The notes under the pieces were generated by a model. That model was given only the letters and a program-made list of their open reading frames with translations, had not been told where the DNA came from and ran no database searches. The translations under genes and the position numbers were made by a program. Of a stretch of 39,396 nt of DNA, positions 17,049 to 23,129 are shown one piece after another. Positions within the stretch are counted from its first letter, which is position 1; every line of letters starts with the position of its first letter. This DNA comes from a virus: positions 1 to 39,396 of the IMG/VR virus record IMGVR_UViG_3300021354_000003; one strand, given 5' to 3'.

Positions 17049-17093
17049 AAGCCGCCATTGTAGGATGCAGTAATTGGGTAATTTTGCGGCTTT
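17049..17093. terminator. Long-loop inverted repeat at the convergent junction, weak terminator candidate
   Basis: AAGCCGC and GCGGCTT are a 7-bp inverted repeat with a 30-base spacer, followed by TTT on the + strand side. It lies between the rightward SprT-like gene (ends 17039) and the leftward gene ending at 17132. The long spacer makes it a poor intrinsic terminator, so I rate it low. Confidence 0.25.
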
Positions 17094-17131
17094 CTCGCCC
17101 ATTGATAACAACTGCCAAATACAACCCTAAT

Positions 17132-17278
17132 TTATTTAGTAGCCATCATATATAGCCCTACGTTAGAAAAAGCGTAACCGCTATATACAATCGCCATATA
17201 CAGGTTTCCTTTTGCACCCTGTTCTACAGCTATGTAACTATAAATCACACCTGTGACAATAATTAACCAACTACTCAT
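17132..17278 (-). CDS. 48-residue membrane protein
   Basis: The reverse strand encodes MSSWLIIVTGVIYSYIAVEQ followed by a second hydrophobic part (YMAIVYSGYAFSNVGLYMMATK), so two membrane-prone segments with a short charged turn (EQGAKGN). Small phage proteins of this pattern (…GYALSNVGL…) recur in many genomes. Its start overlaps the stop of the upstream gene by 8 bases, which supports translation. Function is unknown. Confidence 0.65.
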   Translation of the reverse strand: MSSWLIIVTGVIYSYIAVEQGAKGNLYMAIVYSGYAFSNVGLYMMATK

Positions 17279-17465
17279 CGGATTCTATGTACTTTTCAAG
17301 CCGTACAATTCGCTGTGTATCAAAGCTATATAGCGTGGAATAATACTCAGCATGGGTTTTATTCTCTAAATAGCTACGTTTAGCGCTTTCTAGCTCTTTA
17401 ACTGCTAGAGTTCTTGCTGATGGGGGATTGACTAATAACATCCAAAATCTTTTTAGTGCGTTCAT
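17271..17465 (-). CDS. Small helical protein, unknown
   Basis: The 64-residue product begins NALKRFWMLLVNPPSARTL and continues with VKELESAKRSYLENKTHAEYY and a helical tail ending IVRLEKYIESDE. The NPPSARTLAVKELEEAKR-like pattern is frequent in small phage proteins of betaproteobacterial phages. It has an amphipathic N-terminus and a coiled-coil-like body. It overlaps the upstream gene by 68 bases in another frame; I keep both because each shows a recognisable protein pattern. Confidence 0.6.
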   Translation of the reverse strand: MNALKRFWMLLVNPPSARTLAVKELESAKRSYLENKTHAEYYSTLYSFDTQRIVRLEKYIESDE

Positions 17466-17592
17466 TTTGATTCCTTTTCGTGGTGCAGTCTTGACAAAAC
17501 CATTTGTAAGTCAGACCGCCGGGGTTATTCACTACGCTGCCAGTTACATTATTCTTGCGTTGTTGGCAGTTGTTGCAATTTCTTAAGGTCAT
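17398..17592 (-). CDS. Small putative zinc-ribbon protein
   Basis: The 64-residue protein has two Cys pairs, CNNCQQ (about residues 6-9) and CQDC (about 33-36), spaced as in a zinc ribbon, with a basic tail (TKRNQNERTKK). It overlaps the lipoprotein stop by 4 bases upstream and overlaps the next gene by 68 bases. Zinc ribbons in small phage proteins often bind nucleic acid or host proteins. The role is unknown. Confidence 0.55.
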   Translation of the reverse strand: MTLRNCNNCQQRKNNVTGSVVNNPGGLTYKWFCQDCTTKRNQNERTKKILDVISQSPISKNSSS

Positions 17593-17918
17593 CGTCCAAA
17601 TATCGAGTCATAAATAGGTGTCATAGATGATGGATTATAGACGGGTGCGGGCATAACTAAAGGGGCTACTGGTGCCATTACAGTGCCTAGGCTTTGACCT
17701 TGGTTACCATAGACGTAGGTTGTATTGCCTGACTGCATGGCTGTCCCCCTGCTGTCACCTTGTGGGCCATAAAAGTATTGGGTATTGCCCGATTGCTGAA
17801 CAGTACCTAAACTTTCGCCTTGAGCGCCGTAAAGGTATGTTGTTTGAGCATTACAGCCCGTAATGGTAAATAAATAGCCTGCAATTACACCAGCTATAAA
17901 GATAAATATAGATTTCAT
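17589..17918 (-). CDS. Small lipoprotein with three YxYGxQG repeats
   Basis: I place the start at 17918 (109 residues) because AAGGAGATTGAA lies just before that ATG; a longer frame begins at 17954 but has no such site. The N-terminus is a signal (SIFIFIAGVIAGYLFTITGC) with a lipobox ending at Cys22. Three repeats of about 19 residues follow (pattern YxYGxQGxSxGTxxQSGNT), then a Pro-rich tail. This points to an envelope-located protein, perhaps superinfection exclusion or surface masking. The gene overlaps both neighbours by 4 bases. Confidence 0.72.
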   Translation of the reverse strand: MKSIFIFIAGVIAGYLFTITGCNAQTTYLYGAQGESLGTVQQSGNTQYFYGPQGDSRGTAMQSGNTTYVYGNQGQSLGTVMAPVAPLVMPAPVYNPSSMTPIYDSIFGR

Positions 17919-18124
17919 TTCAATCTCCTTGCGATTTCTCGCTCTAAATACCATTTTGCTTTGCGTAAATCTTCAATGGCGTCATGCTTCTCATCTGCCC
18001 GCCAAATGTACTTAACAGCGTTGCCAAGGCAAAAACTCATGTGTTCGGTGATCTGGATACATTCCACCCCTGAAGCGTGGCTTGTGTAGTGTTTTGGATG
18101 GTTTACGGCATCATATTCGTTCAT
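17915..18124 (-). CDS. DUF3310 family protein
   Basis: The 69-residue protein has the family pattern DAVNHPKHYTSHASGVECIQI, then LGNAVKYIWRADEKHDAIEDLRKAKWYLEREI. DUF3310 proteins are common in phages and are sometimes labelled nucleotide-kinase-like without firm proof. It starts inside the stop of the upstream gene (ATGA overlap), with AAAGGAAG ten bases before the ATG. Confidence 0.85.
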   Translation of the reverse strand: MNEYDAVNHPKHYTSHASGVECIQITEHMSFCLGNAVKYIWRADEKHDAIEDLRKAKWYLEREIARRLK

Positions 18125-18315
18125 GGATTTTTTGCTTCCTTTAAAAGTTCAATACGTTCACGAGATACTCTTAAGACGTTATAACGCTGATGTAAACGCT
18201 GCAATACAGACGCCCGCTTATCACCAAAACGCTCTGCTTCTAACATTCCCCAAACATCGGCTTCGGACATATTACTAAGAACATCATTCAACCCTCGCCA
18301 ACTTAGCTTGCTCAT
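18121..18315 (-). CDS. Small hypothetical protein
   Basis: The 64-residue product (SKLSWRGLNDVLSNMSEADV, then RASVLQRLHQRYNVLRVSRER) is helical and basic and could be a small DNA- or protein-binding factor: the SEADVWGMLEAER and LQRLHQRYNVLR parts resemble a phage-type short HTH protein, but I do not recognise a family. The ribosome site AAGGAGAATTAAAA is strong. It overlaps the upstream gene by 32 bases in another frame. Confidence 0.65.
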   Translation of the reverse strand: MSKLSWRGLNDVLSNMSEADVWGMLEAERFGDKRASVLQRLHQRYNVLRVSRERIELLKEAKNP

Positions 18316-18457
18316 TTTTAATTCTCCTTTCCAATTCAGTAATCGTTTTCCCTAACTTAATCACCGCACGTTCTGCGGCGTTATAAGTTCGGTGCCGAAT
18401 AATGCTTTCAGCTTTAGCGGCTTTTAGTTTTGCTTTTAAAAGCTGTAGTCGTTTCAT
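18284..18457 (-). CDS. Small basic coiled-coil protein
   Basis: The reverse strand encodes 57 residues, KRLQLLKAKLKAAKAES at the start and TITELERRIKNEQAKLARVE at the end, an uninterrupted amphipathic helix rich in Lys and Arg. GAGAAAGTTATAA precedes the ATG. It overlaps the end of the upstream gene by 44 bases and the start of the next by 32. Such small coiled-coil proteins are frequent fillers in phage early blocks. Function unknown. Confidence 0.5.
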   Translation of the reverse strand: MKRLQLLKAKLKAAKAESIIRHRTYNAAERAVIKLGKTITELERRIKNEQAKLARVE

Positions 18458-18581
18458 TTATAACTTTCTCTTGTTGTACGATAACTTGTACAAGTTCTCT
18501 AAGTGTCCAAGCAATATTGGTATGCGGAGCATATTCGTCAATATCACTAGCTAGTTTTAACGCTTCTTCAATTAGTTTCAT
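18414..18581 (-). CDS. Small hypothetical protein
   Basis: A 55-residue reading frame: KLIEEALKLASDIDEYAPHT, then NIAWTLRELVQVIVQQEKVI and a basic tail. A very good ribosome site (ATGGAGGAACAACTAA) precedes the ATG, and the start overlaps the upstream stop (ATGA). The clear signal and coupling make translation likely. The product is helical; no family recognised. Confidence 0.6.
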   Translation of the reverse strand: MKLIEEALKLASDIDEYAPHTNIAWTLRELVQVIVQQEKVINETTTAFKSKTKSR

Positions 18582-18739
18582 TTAGTTGTTCCTCCATATA
18601 CCTGTGATTCAAGATGTTTAATTTGAGTCCTTAACGCATCAATTTCAGCTTCTTGCTGGCGTAATACTTCAGCCGCTTTGGTTATATGCGTACCTGAATA
18701 AAACTGCTCTAATCTGTCAGCCAAATCGTTTATGTTCAT
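18578..18739 (-). CDS. Small coiled-coil protein coupled to the helicase
   Basis: The 53-residue product begins NINDLADRLEQFYSGTHITK and continues AAEVLRQQEAEIDALRTQIK, a clear coiled coil. The start overlaps the helicase stop (ATGA) with TTGAGGAGCTAAG before it, so it is probably co-translated with the helicase. Phages often carry a homologous small protein with the pattern AAxxLRxQxxEIxxLR in early regions. Function unknown. Confidence 0.65.
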   Translation of the reverse strand: MNINDLADRLEQFYSGTHITKAAEVLRQQEAEIDALRTQIKHLESQVYGGTTK

Positions 18740-20070
18740 CTTAGCTCCTCAATTGCTATGTCAGAAATTGCCCTTTTGTCTTTTAAGGCGTCCCAAATAC
18801 TTTGGTCAATCGTTTTATTGGTTAACAAAAGGTAAACCCATACATCGTGTTTTTGACCGCTACGATGCAAGCGTCCTACTGTCTGCTCATATAGCTCTAA
18901 ACTCCAAGGCAAAGATACAAAAACCATCTTGCTGCCCCCATGCTGAAGGTTAAGGCCATGCCCTGCTGACTTAGGATGAATCAATAGCAACTCAATCTTG
19001 CCATCGTTCCAACGCTCAATCGCCCTAGGATCATTAATTGTCTGTGCGTTAGGATACCGACGCTTAAGTTCAGCTAATTCTTCAACATAGTTGTAAACAA
19101 TAATGGTGTTGGCGCGTTGATTCTCTTGTAGCAACTCATCTAATAAATCAAATTTGTGATGGGAAAACCACATAGGTGTTTGCGTTACATTCATACGCCC
19201 TGGCGTATTAGATGGCGTAGTTTCAGTTTGATAAATAAAGCCAGACGCCATTTGTTGTAGTTTTCCAGTTACAACGGCTGCGTTAAGCGCCGTAATTTCT
19301 GTATCTTTAAACTCTACAACGTAGTCTTTCTTCATCTTCTCGTATGGGGCGCGGTCTGTTAGGTCGCAACTTAATTCAACAACGTGGCACGGTGGCAACG
19401 TATCAGCGTATTCACCAGCTTCTAAAACAAACGTAGCGGGTTTAATCTTTTCCATGACTTTTCCTAATGAGCCTACACGCGGCTCCCATTCGCCAAAGTC
19501 TTTATTGACTAAGACAAAATACTGTTGCATAAACGCGCCTTTGGCACGTCCTAATAAAGTCTGATCAACAATTTTGCATTGGCCAAAGACATCTTCTAAG
19601 CCATTGCTAGTAAAACTACCAGTCAACCCCCAACGAAATTTAAAAGGCGTTAACACCTTAGATAGCGCTTTAAATCGTGCGCCTGATGGGTTCTTTAGCC
19701 GTGTTAGCTCGTCAAATACAATGCCATCAAAATCTAAATATTGTTCTGATAGCCATTGCAAACTGTCATAGTTCACTACAACTACCTTAGTTTTGCTACG
19801 CAGCGCTTTAAGACGTTGATCTGGCGTTCCTACTGCAACACTTAGGGTTAACCCTGTAGCCCACTTAACTTGTTCTACAGGCCATACATCCGTACAAACG
19901 CGCTTAGGGGCGAGAACAAGCCAACGCTTGACTAACCCCTGCTTGATAGCATCTTGCATCGCTGTAAGCGTTATAGCCGTCTTGCCAGCGCCTACAGGAG
20001 CTAAGATCATGGCTCTGTCTTTTTCAAACAAAAAGTCAGCCGCCGTATCTTGATAAGGGCGCAATTTCAT
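18736..20070 (-). CDS. SNF2-type DEAD/DEAH-box helicase
   Basis: The 444-residue protein has the Q/N-terminal motif LRPYQ, Walker A APVGAGKT (24-31), LVLAPKRV (motif Ia), FDELTR (Walker B, D120/E121), LTGSFTSN (motif III) and the SNF2-type motif VI QTVGRLHRSGQ (about 396-406). It is an ATP-dependent DNA translocase or helicase working on duplex DNA. The gene overlaps the VRR-NUC gene by 4 bases; in many phages SNF2 helicase and VRR-NUC nuclease occur together in the replication block, suggesting joint processing of branched DNA. DELT replaces the more usual DEAH in motif II. Confidence 0.9.
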   Translation of the reverse strand: MKLRPYQDTAADFLFEKDRAMILAPVGAGKTAITLTAMQDAIKQGLVKRWLVLAPKRVCTDVWPVEQVKWATGLTLSVAVGTPDQRLKALRSKTKVVVVNYDSLQWLSEQYLDFDGIVFDELTRLKNPSGARFKALSKVLTPFKFRWGLTGSFTSNGLEDVFGQCKIVDQTLLGRAKGAFMQQYFVLVNKDFGEWEPRVGSLGKVMEKIKPATFVLEAGEYADTLPPCHVVELSCDLTDRAPYEKMKKDYVVEFKDTEITALNAAVVTGKLQQMASGFIYQTETTPSNTPGRMNVTQTPMWFSHHKFDLLDELLQENQRANTIIVYNYVEELAELKRRYPNAQTINDPRAIERWNDGKIELLLIHPKSAGHGLNLQHGGSKMVFVSLPWSLELYEQTVGRLHRSGQKHDVWVYLLLTNKTIDQSIWDALKDKRAISDIAIEELR

Positions 20071-20342
20071 ACGTTAGCCATCCAAGTGTCAATATGGTCT
20101 TTAGTCCATAGACAAGCGTAGTTTTGGTTAAGTTGCTTAAGATTACGGGCGTGGATGCCTTGTAGGGCAGATAGTTTGCCACCTGTAGTCTTTAGCTCAA
20201 CAAACCACGTCTGCCCACTAGGTAAGCAAGCTATGCGGTCAGCTACGCCGCGTTGATTAGGAGATCTGAACTTATAGGTAATACCCCCAAGGGACATTAC
20301 AGCCCAAACAAAGTATTTTTCAATTTCGGTTTCTTTTGTCAT
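20067..20342 (-). CDS. VRR-NUC domain nuclease
   Basis: This 91-residue stand-alone nuclease shows the VRR-NUC core: FRSPNQRGVADRIAC (D35), WFVELKTTGGKLSALQ (E49, K51, Q61) and a final helical part. The PD-(D/E)XK-type fold cuts branched or flap DNA. It is the first gene of the leftward block. No ribosome site is visible, and a -10-like TATATT ends only 6 bases before the ATG, so the mRNA may be leaderless. The stop overlaps the helicase start (ATGA). Confidence 0.88.
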   Translation of the reverse strand: MTKETEIEKYFVWAVMSLGGITYKFRSPNQRGVADRIACLPSGQTWFVELKTTGGKLSALQGIHARNLKQLNQNYACLWTKDHIDTWMANV

Positions 20343-20348
20343 GTGGCA

Positions 20349-20378
20349 AATATATCACAGTAAAAAAGTTTTGCACAA
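20349..20378 (-). promoter_or_regulatory. Leftward sigma70-type promoter for the VRR-NUC/helicase block
   Basis: On the reverse strand TTGTGC (20378-20373) and TATATT (20354-20349) are separated by 18 bases. The -10 ends 6 bases before the ATG at 20342, so transcription would begin at or within one or two bases of the start codon. The -35 overlaps the -35 of the rightward promoter (20371-20376). Confidence 0.55.
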
Positions 20379-20399
20379 CATTTATTTTTGATGTATAGT
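20371..20399 (+). promoter_or_regulatory. Rightward sigma70-type early promoter
   Basis: TTGCAC (20371-20376) and TATAGT (20394-20399) are separated by exactly 17 bases, a near-consensus host promoter. It stands 33 bases before the first gene of the rightward block (20433), which has AAAGGAAACAAA before its ATG. It is the best promoter I see in the window. Confidence 0.7.
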
Positions 20400-20432
20400 G
20401 GAATCTCAGTCAACTAAAGTAAAGGAAACAAA

Positions 20433-20669
20433 ATGAGAAATACCCAAAGAACTAGCGCAGGTTTATGTGAAGCTTTATTTCAAGAATTTGATATGCTTCG
20501 CAATGGCCAAAGTGACTATCAACGTGCGGCGGCTGTAGCTAAACTTGCGGTGCAAATTATTAGCACCAAACGCCTTGAGATAGAAGCGGCGCAATTTAGA
20601 AAAGCAGGGCTTAAATTTAGCTCTTTAGCACTTAGCGCAAAAGGAGTCCAAATTGGCTCTGATAGATAA
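20433..20669 (+). CDS. Small hypothetical early protein
   Basis: The 78-residue product (RNTQRTSAGLCEALFQEFDM, then AVAKLAVQIISTKRLEIEAAQF) is helical. Proteins with LFxExDxLRxGxxxxxxAxAxAKLAxxII are frequent as first genes of phage early operons. Ribosome site AAAGGAAACAAA precedes the ATG. Its C-terminal end overlaps the next gene by 17 bases. No function is known; no catalytic motif is visible. Confidence 0.7.
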   Translation: MRNTQRTSAGLCEALFQEFDMLRNGQSDYQRAAAVAKLAVQIISTKRLEIEAAQFRKAGLKFSSLALSAKGVQIGSDR

Positions 20670-21033
20670 CCCTGAAGCGGTGCGTTTAGTTAAAGCGCTA
20701 TACGATGTTTATGAGGCGCAAAAAATAGCGCGGCGTAACGAAAACATTTGCGATATTTGTGGTCGTGCTACAGACCACGCTCGAAAAGGAATTTTTCCTC
20801 GCAAAGTATTTGATGGCTTTTTACACCGCCCAAATCAAGCGCCTAGTTTATGTATGGCGCATTTAATTGGTTGGACTAAAACAATTGGTCATGTTAGAGA
20901 ACAACGATATTTAGCTGATATTACTGATAGTTATGACGCGGATATTGATGACGAAAATGTAGACTTAATATTTGCTACTTATTTAGCAAAACAATTAGCC
21001 AAACAAGCTAATCTTTATCATAAATTACAGTAA
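20653..21033 (+). CDS. Small Cys-containing early protein, TTG start
   Basis: The 126-residue protein starts at a TTG, chosen because AAGGAG stands six bases before it and it is the first suitable start. The middle part CDICGRATDHARKG and later SLCMAHLIGW contain three Cys and two His that could bind zinc. The rest is helical. It starts inside the previous gene and ends 10 bases before the DUF2800 nuclease. Function unknown; a zinc-binding DNA-associated factor is possible. Confidence 0.7.
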   Translation: MALIDNPEAVRLVKALYDVYEAQKIARRNENICDICGRATDHARKGIFPRKVFDGFLHRPNQAPSLCMAHLIGWTKTIGHVREQRYLADITDSYDADIDDENVDLIFATYLAKQLAKQANLYHKLQ

Positions 21034-21043
21034 AGGAAACAAA

Positions 21044-22180
21044 ATGGAATTAACTAAACACTCCAACGTAGTGGGCGGTTCTACAGCCAAACGGGTTATA
21101 GCTTGTCCTGGTTCAGTAGCCTTATGCGCTGCTATGCCACCTAAACCTTCTAGCAAATATGCTGATGAAGGCACCCTACTTCATAACGTCATGGACATCA
21201 TTCTTTCAACAGGTCAAACGCCTGAGTCCTGTATTGGCATGAAATATGGTGATATTAAATTAACTGATGAACTCATTAATGAGAAGGTTTACCCAGCACT
21301 ACGGGCATTAGATGAGATTGACCCTAATAAGGAAATGGAATATGCAACAGAAACGCGTGTTGGCTTCGGTGACTTTCTTCCTGATGTGTTTGGCAGCACC
21401 GATCTGCTTGGCCGTATTGGTGGACGGGCTTTCATCCTTGACTGGAAGTTTGGCTCAGGAGTTGCGGTTGACGCCGAAGAAAACGATCAACTTATGTTCT
21501 ACGCAGCCGCAGCTATGCGAACCCCTGAAGTGCAATGGGTGTTTGATGAGTGCGACGAGATTGAGTGCATCATTGTGCAACCTCCATCTGTAAAGCGTTG
21601 GGTTACAACAACCAAGCGCATTAAAGAATTTGAAACCGATCTCAAAGCAGCCGTTAAAATAGCGTCTAAGCCTGATGCACCTTTGTTTGCAGGCGAGCAT
21701 TGCCGTTGGTGTGCTGCTAAGCCTACTTGTCCTTTGATGACAGGCGCAGTAGAACGCGCTTTACACGCTCAAATTGACATACTAGATGTAGCTCAAATAG
21801 CGAGCTACTTGAAAAAAGCAGATACGTTAGAACAATGGATTGCTGATCTGCGTGGGCTAGCGCACCAAGTCTTAGAAGTAGGTAAACCTATCCCCGGCTA
21901 CAAGTTAGTAGCTAAACGGGCTATGCGCCAATGGATTGACGATGATCAAGCTTTGGTTGTTATGATGAACGAGGGTATACCCGAAGATGAATTACTTGTT
22001 AGTAAAATAGTATCCCCTGCACAAGCAGAAAAGGTATTGAAAAAGCATGGCAAGCAATTGCCTGCCGATCAAGTAGTAGCAGTAAGCAGTGGCAGTACGA
22101 TGGTTGAGGAATTCGATCCAAGGCCAGCGGTGTTACAAATCGGGCAGCAACTTACCGCAGCCCTCTCTAAACTTCAATAA
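21044..22180 (+). CDS. DUF2800 nuclease, Cas4/RecB-like with putative Fe-S cluster
   Basis: The 378-residue protein shows the RecB-family signs: EGTLLHNVMD (H47), GSTDLL (D120), LDWKFGSG (D133, K135) and DQLMFYAAA (Q149). One Cys near the N-terminus (C21, IACPGS) and three near residue 220 (C220, C223, C229 in CRWCAAKPTC) match the four-Cys iron-sulfur pattern of Cas4 and AddB-type nucleases. DUF2800 usually stands beside PolA in phage replication blocks. The likely role is DNA end processing for replication or recombination. Ribosome site AAAGGAAACAAA. Confidence 0.85.
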   Translation: MELTKHSNVVGGSTAKRVIACPGSVALCAAMPPKPSSKYADEGTLLHNVMDIILSTGQTPESCIGMKYGDIKLTDELINEKVYPALRALDEIDPNKEMEYATETRVGFGDFLPDVFGSTDLLGRIGGRAFILDWKFGSGVAVDAEENDQLMFYAAAAMRTPEVQWVFDECDEIECIIVQPPSVKRWVTTTKRIKEFETDLKAAVKIASKPDAPLFAGEHCRWCAAKPTCPLMTGAVERALHAQIDILDVAQIASYLKKADTLEQWIADLRGLAHQVLEVGKPIPGYKLVAKRAMRQWIDDDQALVVMMNEGIPEDELLVSKIVSPAQAEKVLKKHGKQLPADQVVAVSSGSTMVEEFDPRPAVLQIGQQLTAALSKLQ

Positions 22181-22191
22181 GGAATTAAATC

Positions 22192-22848
22192 ATGTCAAAT
22201 TTAACAACATTCTCAGGTGCAAATTTACCTTCAGTAAAGTCATTAGCAACCGCGTTGCGTACCATTGAAACTGATGTAGGCGCAGCAGGTACCGTCATTA
22301 TTAAGATGGACAAAACAGGGCATTGGGTATTCGGTGCAGATCAGACCGAAGTCGAAGATGCTTCCACATGGGCAGTTAATCCTTTCTCATTTGTTCACGG
22401 CTATATTGCGTGGGGTGATGGAGAAGTATTGGCTGAGAAGATGGTCAGCGTAAGCCAGCCATTGCCTGAACTCGAAGCAGCGCCTCCTGGTGCTAAAAAA
22501 GGTTGGGAAACTCAAGTTGGTATGTCTATCAAATGTCTTGATGGTGAAGATAAAGGCATGGAAGCCCGTTACACAACAACTTCGGTTGGCGGTAAGAAAG
22601 GCGTTCAAGCTTTAGCAGTTGCCATTGCTACGCAAGTAGAAAAGGATCAAGACAAACCCGTACCCGTGGTTCAACTTGGTAAAGAGCATTACACACACAA
22701 ATCGTATGGCCGTATCTTTACCCCTATTTTTAAAGTATTGGAATGGGTTGGTATGGATGGTGAAGCCCCAGCAGAAGAAGCGCCTGAAGCATTAGACGCG
22801 CCTGAAGCCGAAGCAGCGCCAGTACGTCGCCGTCGTACAGGAGCTTAG
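22192..22848 (+). CDS. Putative ssDNA-binding-like protein
   Basis: The 218-residue protein has a beta-rich central part and a Glu/Pro/Ala-rich tail (EAPAEEAPEALDAPEAEA) that ends, unusually, in a basic run (VRRRRTGA). It lies between the DUF2800 nuclease and PolA, where related phages carry a DUF2815-type ssDNA-binding protein. I do not see firm family residues, so the role is a guess from place plus the acidic linker. The ribosome site AAGGAATTAAATC is good. Confidence 0.65.
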   Translation: MSNLTTFSGANLPSVKSLATALRTIETDVGAAGTVIIKMDKTGHWVFGADQTEVEDASTWAVNPFSFVHGYIAWGDGEVLAEKMVSVSQPLPELEAAPPGAKKGWETQVGMSIKCLDGEDKGMEARYTTTSVGGKKGVQALAVAIATQVEKDQDKPVPVVQLGKEHYTHKSYGRIFTPIFKVLEWVGMDGEAPAEEAPEALDAPEAEAAPVRRRRTGA

Positions 22849-22849
22849 T

Positions 22850-23014
22850 ATGAATATTAATTTAGAACTCACGATTGAAGAAGTGAATGGTTGCCTTATG
22901 GCATTAGGCAAAGCGCCTTATGAAATGGCTCAACCGATCATTGACAAAATCAAGCAACAAGCTATGCCACAAGTGCAGCCAACACCTGCACCTGTTGAAG
23001 TAGTAGCAGAGTAA
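22850..23014 (+). CDS. Small hypothetical protein before PolA
   Basis: The 54-residue product begins NINLELTIEEVNGCLMALGK and continues PYEMAQPIIDKIKQQAMPQV, then a Pro-rich end. Phages often carry this pattern (xEEVNxxLxALGxxPxxxxxxIIxKIxxQA) next to replication genes. Its ATG comes one base after the upstream stop, with ACAGGAGCTTAGT giving a good ribosome site. Function is unknown. Confidence 0.72.
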   Translation: MNINLELTIEEVNGCLMALGKAPYEMAQPIIDKIKQQAMPQVQPTPAPVEVVAE

Positions 23015-23045
23015 GAAATAGGGGTGGTTGACATTATTCAGGTAT

Positions 23046-23129
23046 ATGGCTCGCAGAGATTTCATACCTAAGAAGGATACCGCCCCTACCCTATATGACA
23101 ATACTTTATTTGGATTACGAAACGCGTAG
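23046..23129 (+). CDS. Possible 27-codon ORF overlapping the PolA start
   Basis: ATG at 23046 (after CAGGTAT) opens a 27-codon frame (ARRDFIPKKDTAPTLYDN at its start) that runs 35 bases past the PolA ATG in another frame. PolA itself has no ribosome site at normal distance (AAGGA ends about 19 bases away), so translation of this small frame could carry ribosomes to the PolA start. The basic, Pro-containing peptide shows no family. Evidence is only positional. Confidence 0.35.
   Translation: MARRDFIPKKDTAPTLYDNTLFGLRNA

Noticed and set aside
17041-17131. A tRNA or further gene in the convergent gap
   Set aside because: No cloverleaf or start with ribosome site; only a weak long-loop inverted repeat is visible.
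23028-23050. Consensus-like TTGACA before PolA as a promoter
   Set aside because: No acceptable -10 hexamer at 16-18 bases; the next TATATG is only 10 bases away.
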